From positions 310,001 to 374,000 of the forward strand of contig NZ_CP107939.1 in NCBI RefSeq assembly GCF_036046055.1: DNA of 64,000 bases. Reading direction: 5' to 3'. Shown piece after piece: positions 8,828 through 16,778 of this stretch. Source of the DNA: Nocardia sp. NBC_00403. Its GTDB lineage: Bacteria > Actinomycetota > Actinomycetes > Mycobacteriales > Mycobacteriaceae. The notes under the pieces were generated by a model. It was not told the DNA's origin and searched no databases. It saw only the letters and a program-made list of their open reading frames with translations. How positions within the stretch are numbered: position 1 is the stretch's first letter; each line of letters opens with the position of its first letter. A program made the translations under genes and the position numbers.

Positions 8828-8907
8828 CAGCGCCGCAGGCGCTGCAAGTCAACTCAGCGCCGCAGGCGCTGCAAGTCAACTCAGCGCCGCAGGCGCTGCA
8901 AATCAAC
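8828..8907. repeat. 27-bp tandem repeat, three copies
   Basis: Units begin at 8828, 8855 and 8882; the core CAGCGCCGCAGGCGCTG is itself palindromic, and the third copy has one change (AAGT to AAAT). The array touches the stop codon of fadB2 on one side and the long palindrome on the other, so the 3' untranslated region of fadB2 is almost all repeat. Confidence 0.85.
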
Positions 8908-9777
8908 TCAGACCTTGTACTGGTAGAAACCCGCGCCGGTCTTCTTGCCGAGCAGGCCGGCCTCGACCATGCGCATCAGCAGCGGCGGGGCCGAGTACAG
9001 CGGCTCCTTGAACTCTGCGTACATGGAGTCGGCAATCGACTTGACGGTGTCCAGGCCGACGAGGTCGGTCAGCGCCAGCGGGCCCATCGGGTGGGCACAG
9101 CCGAGCACCATCGCCTTGTCGACGTCTTCCTTGGTGGCGAAGCCGGACTCCACCATGCGGATCGAGGACAGCAGGTACGGCACCAGCAGCGCGTTCACCA
9201 CGAAGCCGGAGCGGTCGGCCGAGCGGACGACCTGCTTGCCGAGCACATCGCCCGCGAAAGCCTCGGCGCGCTTGGACACCGACTCGCTCGTCTTGAGCGT
9301 GGTGACCAGCTCGACGAGCGGCAGCACCGGAACCGGGTTGAAGAAGTGCATGCCGACCACGCGCTCGGGGTTCGCCGTGGCGACCGCGATCTTCATGATC
9401 GGGATGGAAGAGGTGTTGGAGGCCAGCACCGCATCGGGGTCGGTGACAACCTTGTCGAGCTCGCTGAAGATCGAGGTCTTCACCTTCTCGTCCTCGAGCA
9501 CCGCCTCGACCACCAGCTGGCGGTCGGCGAAGTCGCCGAGGTCGGAGGTGAACCGCAGCCGCCAGGCGGCCTGCTCGCGCTCCCGCTCGGTGATCTTGCC
9601 GCTGCTGACGCCACGGTCGAGCGACCGCAGGATGCGGGAACGGCCTGCGGCGGCTAGTTCCCGAGTCTGTTCGAAGACGAGCACGTCGATATGCGCGCGA
9701 GCGCACACCTCCGCGATTCCGGCACCCATCTGTCCGGCGCCGATAATGCCGACGCGTTGAATCTTCTCGCTGCTCAC
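8908..9777 (-). CDS. fadB2: 3-hydroxybutyryl-CoA dehydrogenase
   Basis: A 289-residue NAD(P)-dependent dehydrogenase that interconverts 3-hydroxybutyryl-CoA and acetoacetyl-CoA in fatty-acid and butanoate metabolism. It has the Rossmann motif GIIGAGQMGAG (10-20), NTSSIPI, the catalytic-His strand GMHFFNPVPVLPLVE, SGFVVNALLVPYL and the C-terminal helix domain with GPLALTDLVGLD. The length matches FadB2/Hbd. It lies downstream of aceA on the same strand, the pairing seen for icl1 and fadB2 in mycobacteria. The 434-base gap, containing a strong hairpin and repeats, suggests its own promoter. GxGxxG is intact. Confidence 0.94.
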   Translation of the reverse strand: MSSEKIQRVGIIGAGQMGAGIAEVCARAHIDVLVFEQTRELAAAGRSRILRSLDRGVSSGKITEREREQAAWRLRFTSDLGDFADRQLVVEAVLEDEKVKTSIFSELDKVVTDPDAVLASNTSSIPIMKIAVATANPERVVGMHFFNPVPVLPLVELVTTLKTSESVSKRAEAFAGDVLGKQVVRSADRSGFVVNALLVPYLLSSIRMVESGFATKEDVDKAMVLGCAHPMGPLALTDLVGLDTVKSIADSMYAEFKEPLYSAPPLLMRMVEAGLLGKKTGAGFYQYKV

Positions 9778-9875
9778 GTCCCGCTCCTGCTGGTTTGTCT
9801 GGCAATCGGGTGGCTTGTGGCGAAGGAGCGACGCGGTCCGCGGCGAGCCTTCGATGGTCCAAGGTATAGGGATAT

Positions 9876-9910
9876 GCCCTCCCCGCCGAGGGCTGTTCGG
9901 CGGGGAGGGC
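9876..9910. terminator. Strong hairpin upstream of fadB2
   Basis: A perfect 14-bp inverted repeat (9876-9889 and 9897-9910, GCCCTCCCCGCCGA and its complement) with a 7-base loop. It lies about 100 bases before the fadB2 start and 300 bases after aceA. It could end aceA transcription or act as an attenuator in the fadB2 leader. Confidence 0.65.
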
Positions 9911-9961
9911 GGTACACCCCTACTGGAGTAGAGGGCTAAAGGTATTCACGTCGGGAACCTC

Positions 9962-10001
9962 ATTCCCTTGTGCGAATCACGATTCCCTTGTGCGAATCAC
10001 G
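9962..10001. repeat. Exact 20-bp direct repeat, two copies
   Basis: ATTCCCTTGTGCGAATCACG occurs twice head to tail. It lies in the aceA-fadB2 spacer, about 185 bases upstream of the fadB2 start, so it may be a pair of regulator-binding sites or a recent duplication. Confidence 0.7.
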
Positions 10002-10057
10002 GTTGGTGACGTCGGATGCTTTCGCAACCCCGTACGGGGTGAGCCCGACGAACCCCC

Positions 10058-10185
10058 GTTCGCGGCCGGCTCGCTTCCGAGTACTCGAAGCTTGGAGCGC
10101 CGGGGCGGACGAAGGTCCGACCCTCGCGCATGCGCCGAAGGCGCGAGTCTCGAGTGCTCGGAAGCGAGCCTTGGGGGCCGCGGAC
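10058..10185. repeat. Long palindromic element, copy 2 (downstream of aceA)
   Basis: The left arm from 10058 (GTTCGCGGCCGGCTCGCTTC) pairs with the right arm ending near 10185, with the same TTGGG bulge as copy 1 at 8733. The C-to-T-type changes in one arm are matched in the other, so pairing has been kept. The apex holds CGGAC-GAAG-GTCCG. It ends 27 bases from the aceA stop codon. Confidence 0.8.
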
Positions 10186-10211
10186 ACGCGGCGCGGAGGC
10201 GCCGCCATGTC

Positions 10212-11495
10212 TCAGTGGAACTGACCCTCTTCGGTGGAGCCCTTCAGGGCGGCCGTCGAGGTGTTCGGGTCCACGGTGGTGGCGATCAGGTCGAAGTAGC
10301 CTGCGCCGACCTCACGCTGGTGCTTGGTGGCGGTGTAGCCGCGCTCCTCGGCGGCGAACTCGCGCTCCTGCAGGTCGACGTAGGCGGTCATGCCCTCGCG
10401 GGCGTAGCCGTAGGCCAGGTCGAACATGCCGTAGTTGAGCGAGTGGAAGCCGGCCAGGGTGATGAACTGGAACTTGAAGCCCATCGCGCCGAGCTCCTTC
10501 TGGAACTTCGCGATGGTCGCGTCGTCCAGGTGCGCCTTCCAGTTGAAGGACGGGGAGCAGTTGTAGGCGAGCAGCTGGTCCGGGAACTCGCTGCGGACAG
10601 CCTCGGCGAACTGCTTGGCCAGCTCGAGATCGGGCTTGCCGGTCTCCATCCAGATCAGGTCCGCGTAGGGGGCGTAGGCCTTGGCGCGGGCGATGCAGGG
10701 CTCGATGCCGTTCTTCACACCGAAGAAGCCCTCTGCGGTGCGGGTGCCGTCGAGGAACGGCTTGTCGCGGTCGTCCACGTCGGTGGTGATCAGGGTGGCG
10801 GCTTCGGCGTCGGTGCGGGCGATGATCACCGAAGGCACGTCGGCGACGTCGGACGCGAGGCGAGCCGAGGTCAGGGTGCGGATGTGCTGCTGGGTCGGGA
10901 TGAGCACCTTGCCACCGAGGTGGCCGCACTTCTTCTCCGAGGCGAGCTGGTCTTCCCAGTGCACGCCCGCGGCGCCGGCCTGGATCATGGCCTTCTGCAG
11001 CTCGTAGGCGTTCAGGGCGCCACCGAAGCCGGCCTCGGCGTCGGCGACGATCGGGGCGAGCCAGTTCTTGACCGAGGTGTCACCCTCGACCTTGGCGATC
11101 TCGTCGGCGCGCAGCAGCGCGTTGTTGATACGACGCACGACGGCCGGGACCGAGTTGGCCGGGTAGAGGCTCTGGTCGGGGTAGGTGTGGCCGGAGAGGT
11201 TCGCGTCACCGGCGACCTGCCAACCGGACAGGTAGATGGCCTGCAGGCCGGCGCGCACCTGCTGCACGGCCATGTTGCCGGTCAGGGCGCCGAGGGAGTT
11301 GATGTAGTCCTCGTTGTTGACGAGATCCCAGAGGATCTCCGAGCCGCGGCGCGCGAGGGTGGCTTCCTCGACGACGGTGCCCTGGAGCTTCGACACCTGC
11401 TCTGCGGTGTAGTTACGGGTGATGCCCTTCCAGCGGGGGTTGGTGTCCCAATCCTGCTGGATTTCCGCGGCTGTCTTCGGGGTGCCGGTGGTCAT
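10212..11495 (-). CDS. aceA: Isocitrate lyase
   Basis: A 427-residue isocitrate lyase, splitting isocitrate to succinate and glyoxylate in the glyoxylate shunt. The catalytic loop KKCGH is in [12 protein letters not shown], with further conserved stretches [33 protein letters not shown] and [11 protein letters not shown]; it ends [10 protein letters not shown], as in mycobacterial Icl1. The frame is open to 11567, but I chose ATG 11495 because the family begins with a short [16 protein letters not shown] N-terminus and a GGAG lies just upstream. Single gene, with a RamB-like box about 180 bases upstream. Confidence 0.97.
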   Translation of the reverse strand: MTTGTPKTAAEIQQDWDTNPRWKGITRNYTAEQVSKLQGTVVEEATLARRGSEILWDLVNNEDYINSLGALTGNMAVQQVRAGLQAIYLSGWQVAGDANLSGHTYPDQSLYPANSVPAVVRRINNALLRADEIAKVEGDTSVKNWLAPIVADAEAGFGGALNAYELQKAMIQAGAAGVHWEDQLASEKKCGHLGGKVLIPTQQHIRTLTSARLASDVADVPSVIIARTDAEAATLITTDVDDRDKPFLDGTRTAEGFFGVKNGIEPCIARAKAYAPYADLIWMETGKPDLELAKQFAEAVRSEFPDQLLAYNCSPSFNWKAHLDDATIAKFQKELGAMGFKFQFITLAGFHSLNYGMFDLAYGYAREGMTAYVDLQEREFAAEERGYTATKHQREVGAGYFDLIATTVDPNTSTAALKGSTEEGQFH

Positions 11496-11673
11496 CTCTG
11501 ACTCCACTTCCTCGTTTGGTCGGGTATGCCCCACGGTCGAGTCTGGCTCGAACTGCTGGAGCGGCAATTTGCAGGCTTGCTAGGCCCATGGGGTGTACTT
11601 CCACACGATGGCACACCAAGAAATAGCCGTCTACCTGTTGCTAGTGTGAATCTCAGCTAGGTTTCCACAGGTG

Positions 11674-11697
11674 TTTGCTAACTTTGCGAAATTTGCC
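11674..11697. promoter_or_regulatory. Candidate RamB-like operator upstream of aceA
   Basis: The AT-rich stretch TTTGCTAACTTTGCGAAATT with following TGCC contains AACTTTGCGAA, which fits the AAxTTTGCxAA core known for RamB, the regulator of acetate and glyoxylate genes in corynebacteria and mycobacteria. It stands out from its GC-rich surroundings. The assignment rests on motif resemblance only. Confidence 0.4.
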
Positions 11698-11992
11698 GAT
11701 GAATTGCACGCATAAAACCTACCGACGGGTAGCTCTGACATGCGGTTTTAGCGTAACGCTCGTACTGTTAGCGATCTTCGGGTGGGCTGCCATCGACTGG
11801 CGCGGACATTCCGTCCTGTGAGGACCTTCACAGCTTCGGGCGGGTGCCTTCGGTGTGGGCTGGGCCACCTTCGAGTGGGACGGGCCGCGCGCCGTCGGGC
11901 AGACTGGGTCGAATTCACTCCAGGACACGCGTCCAGCTGCCTCGGCCATCCGCGGCGGGCATCGGGCGCTCGATCAACCCGACAGGAGCACC

Positions 11993-13411
11993 ATGCGGAA
12001 ACTGTGGTTCACCACGGCAATCGCCTGCGCTTGTGCCGCGAGCCTGCTGACACTGTCCGCAGCGACCGCCGACCCTGCGGGCGGACCGGGCACCGTCACT
12101 TCTATTGCGCCACTCGCCGCGGTCGCGACCCTGCCGGGGTCGGTGAACTCCACCCGCATCATCTATCGCACCAGCACCGCGAACAACGTGCCGACCGAGG
12201 CGAGCGCCGCCGTCTACTTCCCGCCGGGTCCCGCGCCCGCGGGCGGCTGGCCGGTGATCGCCTGGGCGCACGGCACCGTCGGACTCGGCGACGACTGCGC
12301 CTACAGCATCACCGGACCGAGCGCCGCCGAGCGCGACTGGGCCTACCTGGGCACCTGGCTGCAACAGGGTTACGCCATCGTGGCCGCCGACTATGCCGGG
12401 CTCGGCACGCCGGACGAGCATCCCTATCTCAACGGGATGGTCATGGCACACAACGTGGTCGACGCAGTACAGGCCGCGACCAGGCAGTACTCGTCACTCG
12501 CGAAGAAGTGGGCCGTCGTCGGCCAGTCGCAGGGGGCGGGCGCGGCCGCCTACACCGCGCGCTACGCCACCGAATTCGGTGGTCCCGAGTTGGACTACCG
12601 CGGCGCGGTCACCACCGGCGTGCCCGCCTACATCGAGGACGTGCTGCTGCCGCTGGCTCCGCATATGCCACCCATCAAGCTGAGCCCGCACAGCACCGCC
12701 TACGTGCTGTACATCCTCAACGGGCTGCGCACGACGTACGGAGACACAGTCGGACAGAGTCCGTCCGAAAACCGCGCCGGGCCGAGCGGAGGCGAGGCAG
12801 CCGCCTACAGCGACACAGTCGGACAGAGTCCGTCCGAAAACCGCGCCGGGCCGAGCGGAGGCGAGGCAGCCGCCTACAGAGACACAGTCGGACAGAGTCC
12901 GTCCGAAAACCGCGCCGGGCCGAGCGGAGGCGAGGCAGCCGCCTACAGAGACACAGTCGGACAGAGTCCGTCCGAAAACCGCGCCGGGCCGAGCGGAGGC
13001 GAGGCAGCCGCCTACCCGACGTTGAATATCGAGTCCTTCCTCACCGACGCCGGCCGGGAATGGCTGACCCGCGCCCGCGATGCGTGCATCGGGCCGCTCG
13101 GTGACGAGCTCGCCGCACGGGGCGTGGTACTGGGCGATCTGTTCTCCCGGCCGTTGTTGGAGATCCCCGACCTGCACGGGTTCCTCGCCCGCTACATGGC
13201 ACTGCCCGAATCCGGCTACAACAAGCCGCTCTTCATCGGACAGGGCCTGCGCGACACCGATGTCATCACGCCGGAATCCCTGCGCTGGGCAGCCGTGCTG
13301 AAGGCGAACGGCCAGCCGGTCACGCTGCACACCTATCCCACCGACCACAGCGGGACGGTCAACGCTTCACTGCCGGATTCCCTGCCGTTCGTGCACAACC
13401 TGTTCGCCTGA
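11993..13411 (+). CDS. Secreted lipase-family alpha/beta hydrolase with repeat insertion
   Basis: 472 residues with a signal peptide (MRKLWFTTAIACACAASLL, cleaved after ~26). It belongs to the secretory lipase (LIP) family: nucleophile Ser179 in GQSQG, WAHGTVGLGDDC near 91, AADYAGLGTPDEHPY near 131, acid Asp in GLRDTDVITPE and His in YPTDHSGT near the end. ATG 11993 has AGGAG upstream. Residues 250-340 are four copies of a 23-residue repeat (DTVGQSPSENRAGPSGGEAA plus AY and one variable residue), encoded by a 69-bp DNA repeat lying in frame between TTY and PTLN. Removing it would leave a protein of normal family length. The inserted unit resembles the intergenic array at 29.2 kb. Whether the insert disturbs folding is unknown. 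Confidence 0.9.
   Translation: MRKLWFTTAIACACAASLLTLSAATADPAGGPGTVTSIAPLAAVATLPGSVNSTRIIYRTSTANNVPTEASAAVYFPPGPAPAGGWPVIAWAHGTVGLGDDCAYSITGPSAAERDWAYLGTWLQQGYAIVAADYAGLGTPDEHPYLNGMVMAHNVVDAVQAATRQYSSLAKKWAVVGQSQGAGAAAYTARYATEFGGPELDYRGAVTTGVPAYIEDVLLPLAPHMPPIKLSPHSTAYVLYILNGLRTTYGDTVGQSPSENRAGPSGGEAAAYSDTVGQSPSENRAGPSGGEAAAYRDTVGQSPSENRAGPSGGEAAAYRDTVGQSPSENRAGPSGGEAAAYPTLNIESFLTDAGREWLTRARDACIGPLGDELAARGVVLGDLFSRPLLEIPDLHGFLARYMALPESGYNKPLFIGQGLRDTDVITPESLRWAAVLKANGQPVTLHTYPTDHSGTVNASLPDSLPFVHNLFA
12743..13015. repeat. 69-bp tandem repeat, four copies, inside the lipase gene
   Basis: Copies start at 12743, 12812, 12881 and 12950 and are nearly identical, differing only at the junction bases. 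Each contains CGGAC-AGA-GTCCG, a small hairpin. The unit aligns along its length with the 68-bp unit at 29205, so both arrays are one family. At 69 bp the unit keeps the reading frame, whereas the intergenic unit does not. Confidence 0.95.
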
Positions 13412-13440
13412 ACCGCACCCCGGCCGGTCGCGAACCCGAC

Positions 13441-14274
13441 TCACACCGCGGTGAGCAGGTCACGGAGGCGAGCGGCGTAGGCCGACGGGTGGGTCATATT
13501 GCCGTTGTGGCCACCGGGGAATTCGACCACCGGGGTATCACGCAACACGGCCAACTCCTGCGCGCATTTGTGGTCGAAAACCTCATGCGGGGTGCTACGC
13601 CCGGAAGCCGGAATGATGTGGACGGCTGACCGCTGCAGTTCGGCGGCATCGAGGTTGTCGGTGCGAACGGCGGTGAAGTCCTCGCCGATAAAGAATGCGA
13701 AGTTCGCGGCACGCGCTGGAGTAATCGGGGGCAGCTCCACACCCGGCTCCAATTCCTGGTTCCGTGGGTCGATGCCGAGGGTTTTCACCATGGGCGCCAA
13801 GGCGGCCTGCCAACCGCTGTCCCGGAAAACCTGCTGGCAGTGTTCGAGTTCGCGCAGATGGTGCGCGCGTTCGGCCGCCGCAAGAAGCCACGGCGTGACC
13901 GGCTCGTGCGCGATCAAGGTGTGCAGCTGCTCCGGGTGTTCGACAGCCAGGTGCAGTCCAATGGCCGCACCCATGCTGCAACCGAGCATGTGGGCTGGTT
14001 GATCTGTCAGCGCGGTGAGCAGACGATGCACGTCATCGGCATGCTTCGCCACGGTCACCGGCTCGGTCGTGTCGTGAATCGTGCTGCGCGACAGTCCCCT
14101 TCGATCGTAGGTGATGACGGTGTAGGTCTGCTCCAGCTGGCGGACCAGGCCCTCGCTGCGGCGCGCGTCGCCCTCGCCGCTCTGCGAAATGAGCAGAACC
14201 GGGCCGGTACCCCGAACCTCGTAGTAGAGGTCGGCACCGGGCACCGAAAGGGTGGCGTTCGAAATCGTGGTCAT
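13441..14274 (-). CDS. Alpha/beta-fold hydrolase
   Basis: 277 residues of the classical alpha/beta-hydrolase fold. The oxyanion region ISQSGEGDAR follows strand TGPVLL, the cap entry is ITYDRRGLSRS, the nucleophile Ser is in GCSMGAA (~98) and the likely catalytic His is in FPGGHNGNM near the C-terminus. Substrate unknown; the group includes esterases and epoxide-hydrolase relatives. It diverges from a MarR-type regulator across a short region filled with TTGATG/CATCAA repeats, so that regulator probably controls it. Confidence 0.88.
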   Translation of the reverse strand: MTTISNATLSVPGADLYYEVRGTGPVLLISQSGEGDARRSEGLVRQLEQTYTVITYDRRGLSRSTIHDTTEPVTVAKHADDVHRLLTALTDQPAHMLGCSMGAAIGLHLAVEHPEQLHTLIAHEPVTPWLLAAAERAHHLRELEHCQQVFRDSGWQAALAPMVKTLGIDPRNQELEPGVELPPITPARAANFAFFIGEDFTAVRTDNLDAAELQRSAVHIIPASGRSTPHEVFDHKCAQELAVLRDTPVVEFPGGHNGNMTHPSAYAARLRDLLTAV

Positions 14275-14298
14275 ACCGAGAACGATAACCCATCAGAT

Positions 14299-14335
14299 TT
14301 GATACATCAATAGTGATGCATCAAACTTGATGTAC
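14299..14335. promoter_or_regulatory. Operator cluster between the hydrolase and MarR genes
   Basis: TTGATACATCAA (14299-14310) and TGATGCATCA (14314-14323) are two adjacent palindromes, followed by TTGATGTA. The cluster is AT-rich and lies between the divergent starts at 14274 and 14345, where a MarR/winged-helix dimer would repress both genes. Confidence 0.7.
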
Positions 14336-14344
14336 TGTTGCCGC

Positions 14345-14824
14345 ATGGATGGTGTGGAGCTTTTCCTATTGGGCCGAACGCTGATGAAGCTCGGCGAAGA
14401 CGCGCTGCCCACCGAGGGTCTCGGCGGCGGCCACCGGCCGGTGCTGATCGTGACCAGCGACATTCTGGAGCATCCAGACAGCACCGTCAGCGAAATAGCC
14501 TCACGCACCAGCCTTCCGCAGAGCGCCGTATCGAACGCAGTCGCCCGCCTGAAAGAAGCAGGCTCTATCACCACAACCACCGACCCACGCGACCGACGTC
14601 GATCGTTGATCCGCAAGGCCGACCGAATCTCTGCCCGCGTCGCGCAGGTGCGGGCGACCACGATCGACGCCGCACTGGCGGCCGCACTCGGCACCGACGA
14701 CCCTGAGCTGGTGAACGAAGTCGTCACCGCTTTGGAATTACTCGCTCGGCAACTACGCCCGAGCCACCCGCGCACAGCCGCGAGCAGCGATCCTTCCACC
14801 GCATCTCGGAAGCAAGGCGGCTGA
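14345..14824 (+). CDS. MarR-like winged-helix transcriptional regulator
   Basis: 159 residues. The winged helix spans about residues 35-90: TVSEIASRTSLPQSAVSNAV is the helix-turn-helix and ITTTTDPRDRRRSLI the wing with its DxRxRR motif. The frame is open from 14327, but that start lies inside the operator palindromes, so ATG 14345 is preferred. The end (HPRTAASSDPSTASRKQGG) is unstructured. It is divergent from the alpha/beta hydrolase and probably regulates it and itself. Confidence 0.85.
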   Translation: MDGVELFLLGRTLMKLGEDALPTEGLGGGHRPVLIVTSDILEHPDSTVSEIASRTSLPQSAVSNAVARLKEAGSITTTTDPRDRRRSLIRKADRISARVAQVRATTIDAALAAALGTDDPELVNEVVTALELLARQLRPSHPRTAASSDPSTASRKQGG

Positions 14825-14865
14825 TCTCGCCTTCCGGCACACACATCCCGAGAATTCGACCGCGT

Positions 14866-15780
14866 TCAGTGTGTCGATAGCCCCGTAGGAGCGTGGGTTC
14901 GGTGCCAGTGTTCGGCGATGTCGATGCGTCGAGTTATCCACACATCATCGTGGGATTGGACGTGGTCCAGGAAGCGTTCGAGGGCCGCGGTGCGGGCAGG
15001 GCGGCCCACTATGCGGCAGTGCAGACCCACCGAAAGCATTTTCGGGCTGCCCTCGGCGCCTTCGCGGTAGAGCACGTCGAAGGCGTCACGCAAGTGCGCG
15101 AAGAACTGCTCACCGCTGGGGAAACCCGCAGGCGAGGCGAAGCGCATGTCGTTGGTGTCCAACGTGTACGGGACCACCAGGTGATCGCGGTTGTGGACGG
15201 TGACCCAGTAGGGCAGGTCGTCGGCGTAGGAATCCGAGTCGTAGACGAATCCGCCGTGCTCGACCACCAGCTGCCTGGTGTTCGGTGAGTCGCGCCCGGT
15301 GTACCAGCCCCGCGGTGGAGCGCCGGTCAATTCGGTGAGGATGCGAACCGCCTGGGCCATGTGCGCCCGCTCGGTCTCGCGGTCGGCGAGCTGATAGGAC
15401 TTCCAGCGCAGGCCGTGGCAGGCGATCTCGTGGCCGAGCTCGCGAAAAGCCGCTACCGCCTCGGGATTTCGTTGCATCGCCCTGGCCACCGCGAAGATGG
15501 TGAGCGGCAGGGCACGGCGCTCGAAGACCCGGAGCACCCGCCACAGACCAGCGCGGGAGCCGTACTCGTAGAGCGACTCCATGCTCATGTGCCGATTCGG
15601 AAAGGCTTCCGCCGGAGTCATTTCCGAGAGGAAGGTCTCCGAGTGCGGATCGCCGTCGAGAACACTGTTCTCCGCGCCCTCTTCGTAATTGAGCACGAAC
15701 TGGACCGCGATCCGTGCGCCACCCGGCCATTTCGGATCCGGTGGCGTCGACCCGTAGCCGACAAAGTCCCGCTTGCTCAT
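14866..15780 (-). CDS. puuE: Allantoinase, PuuE polysaccharide-deacetylase type
   Basis: A 304-residue protein of the cofactor-free PuuE family, which hydrolyses allantoin to allantoate. Family marks are YGSTPPDPKWPGGARIAVQF, the signature NYEEGAENSVLDGD (31-44), ALPLTIFAVARAM, ELGHEIACHGLRWKSY, GWYTGRDSPNTRQLV, YDSDSYADDLPYW and LHCRIVGRPAR. The length is typical. The start overlaps the stop of allantoicase by ATGA. It is the last gene of the xanthine-to-allantoate operon (22044 to 14866). Confidence 0.93.
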   Translation of the reverse strand: MSKRDFVGYGSTPPDPKWPGGARIAVQFVLNYEEGAENSVLDGDPHSETFLSEMTPAEAFPNRHMSMESLYEYGSRAGLWRVLRVFERRALPLTIFAVARAMQRNPEAVAAFRELGHEIACHGLRWKSYQLADRETERAHMAQAVRILTELTGAPPRGWYTGRDSPNTRQLVVEHGGFVYDSDSYADDLPYWVTVHNRDHLVVPYTLDTNDMRFASPAGFPSGEQFFAHLRDAFDVLYREGAEGSPKMLSVGLHCRIVGRPARTAALERFLDHVQSHDDVWITRRIDIAEHWHRTHAPTGLSTH

Positions 15781-16778
15781 TCGCCCAGCTCTCCGTACAG
15801 CCGCAGGCGCGCGAGCCCGCCGTCCGGGTAGATGTCCAGGCGCACTTGCTCGACCGAAGCGCCCATCGGCGCGATCGCGAAGCGGTGCCTGGTGTCGGGC
15901 AGCAGTGCGGTGCGTGGCAGCAGCTCGAGCTCGGTGCCGTCGGTGGTGCGGCCGGTGAGCCGGGCCGCGCCGGGGCTGTTGCCGAGGAAGTACGACGTGT
16001 CGATCTCCGCGAGCCGGATCAGGCCCGGTCCGGCGAGGCGGATGTGCACCCAGTCGTTGCCGTCGTCGCGGCGGCGGGCGGTCTCCCAGCCGTCGCCCAT
16101 CTTCCCGGCCAGGCCGGGATAGAGCAGATGGTTGGGCGAGCTGTAGAAGCGGTTGGAGCAGTCGATCACCAGCGCGCCATTCTCCAGCGCGGCCAGATCC
16201 AGCGGGCCGAGACCGAGCAGCCTCGGATCGGGGCGACCCTCCCCGTACACCCGCAGCCGAGCCACGCCGCCATCCGGATGCATGGTGAGTTTCACATGGG
16301 TCCAGCGCTTTTCGCTCTCGATCGAGAACGGGTTGCGGCTGTCGCCTGCGACCGGGGCACGGTCGACCAGGGTCACCCAGTCGTCGCGTTCGGCGATGGT
16401 CTCGGCGTCCGGGTAGCCCTCGATCTCCAGCGCCGACACCGACACGACGGGCGGATAGTTGCCCTTGAACCAGGCGGTATCCACCACGATTCCCCGGATG
16501 AGGCCGGGCACGCCGAGCCGCACGATGGCGGAATCGTCACCGGGCTTGCCCCGACGCCTACGGGTCTCCCAGCCGTCATAGATCTGGCCCTTGTGCCCGA
16601 AGGTCGACGGGCGGTATTCGGCGGGGCCGGGGTTGATCAAATTCTCCTTCTCCGCGAAGAATTCGTCATCGGCCCAGATCACCGACCCGCCGAGGGGTCG
16701 GACCGCCAGATCCGGCAGCACCGTGAAGTCCGCGTCGTGCACTACCCCTCCTGTTCGGGCCGGAGCTTGGTTGTTCAT
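15777..16778 (-). CDS. alc: Allantoicase
   Basis: 333 residues; hydrolyses allantoate to ureidoglycolate and urea. It shows the two repeated allantoicase jelly-roll domains: first DDEFFAEKENLINPGPAEY, KGQIYDGWETRRRR and GIVVDTAWFKGNYPP; second NRFYSSPNHLLYPGLAGKMG, DGWETARRRDDGNDW and LAEIDTSYFLGNSPGAA. Both copies of DGWET(R/A)RRR are intact. The start codon directly abuts the stop of the upstream CitE-like gene and the end overlaps puuE by ATGA, so the three are co-translated. Confidence 0.95.
   Translation of the reverse strand: MNNQAPARTGGVVHDADFTVLPDLAVRPLGGSVIWADDEFFAEKENLINPGPAEYRPSTFGHKGQIYDGWETRRRRGKPGDDSAIVRLGVPGLIRGIVVDTAWFKGNYPPVVSVSALEIEGYPDAETIAERDDWVTLVDRAPVAGDSRNPFSIESEKRWTHVKLTMHPDGGVARLRVYGEGRPDPRLLGLGPLDLAALENGALVIDCSNRFYSSPNHLLYPGLAGKMGDGWETARRRDDGNDWVHIRLAGPGLIRLAEIDTSYFLGNSPGAARLTGRTTDGTELELLPRTALLPDTRHRFAIAPMGASVEQVRLDIYPDGGLARLRLYGELGE

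Noticed and set aside
8733..10001. CRISPR-like array
   Set aside because: The repeats are palindromes or head-to-tail duplications without unique spacers; no array with spacers was found in the window.
12494..13348. Minus-strand ORF over the lipase repeat array
   Set aside because: The repeat keeps several frames open because its unit is a multiple of three; the plus-strand frame has the lipase motifs and signal peptide.
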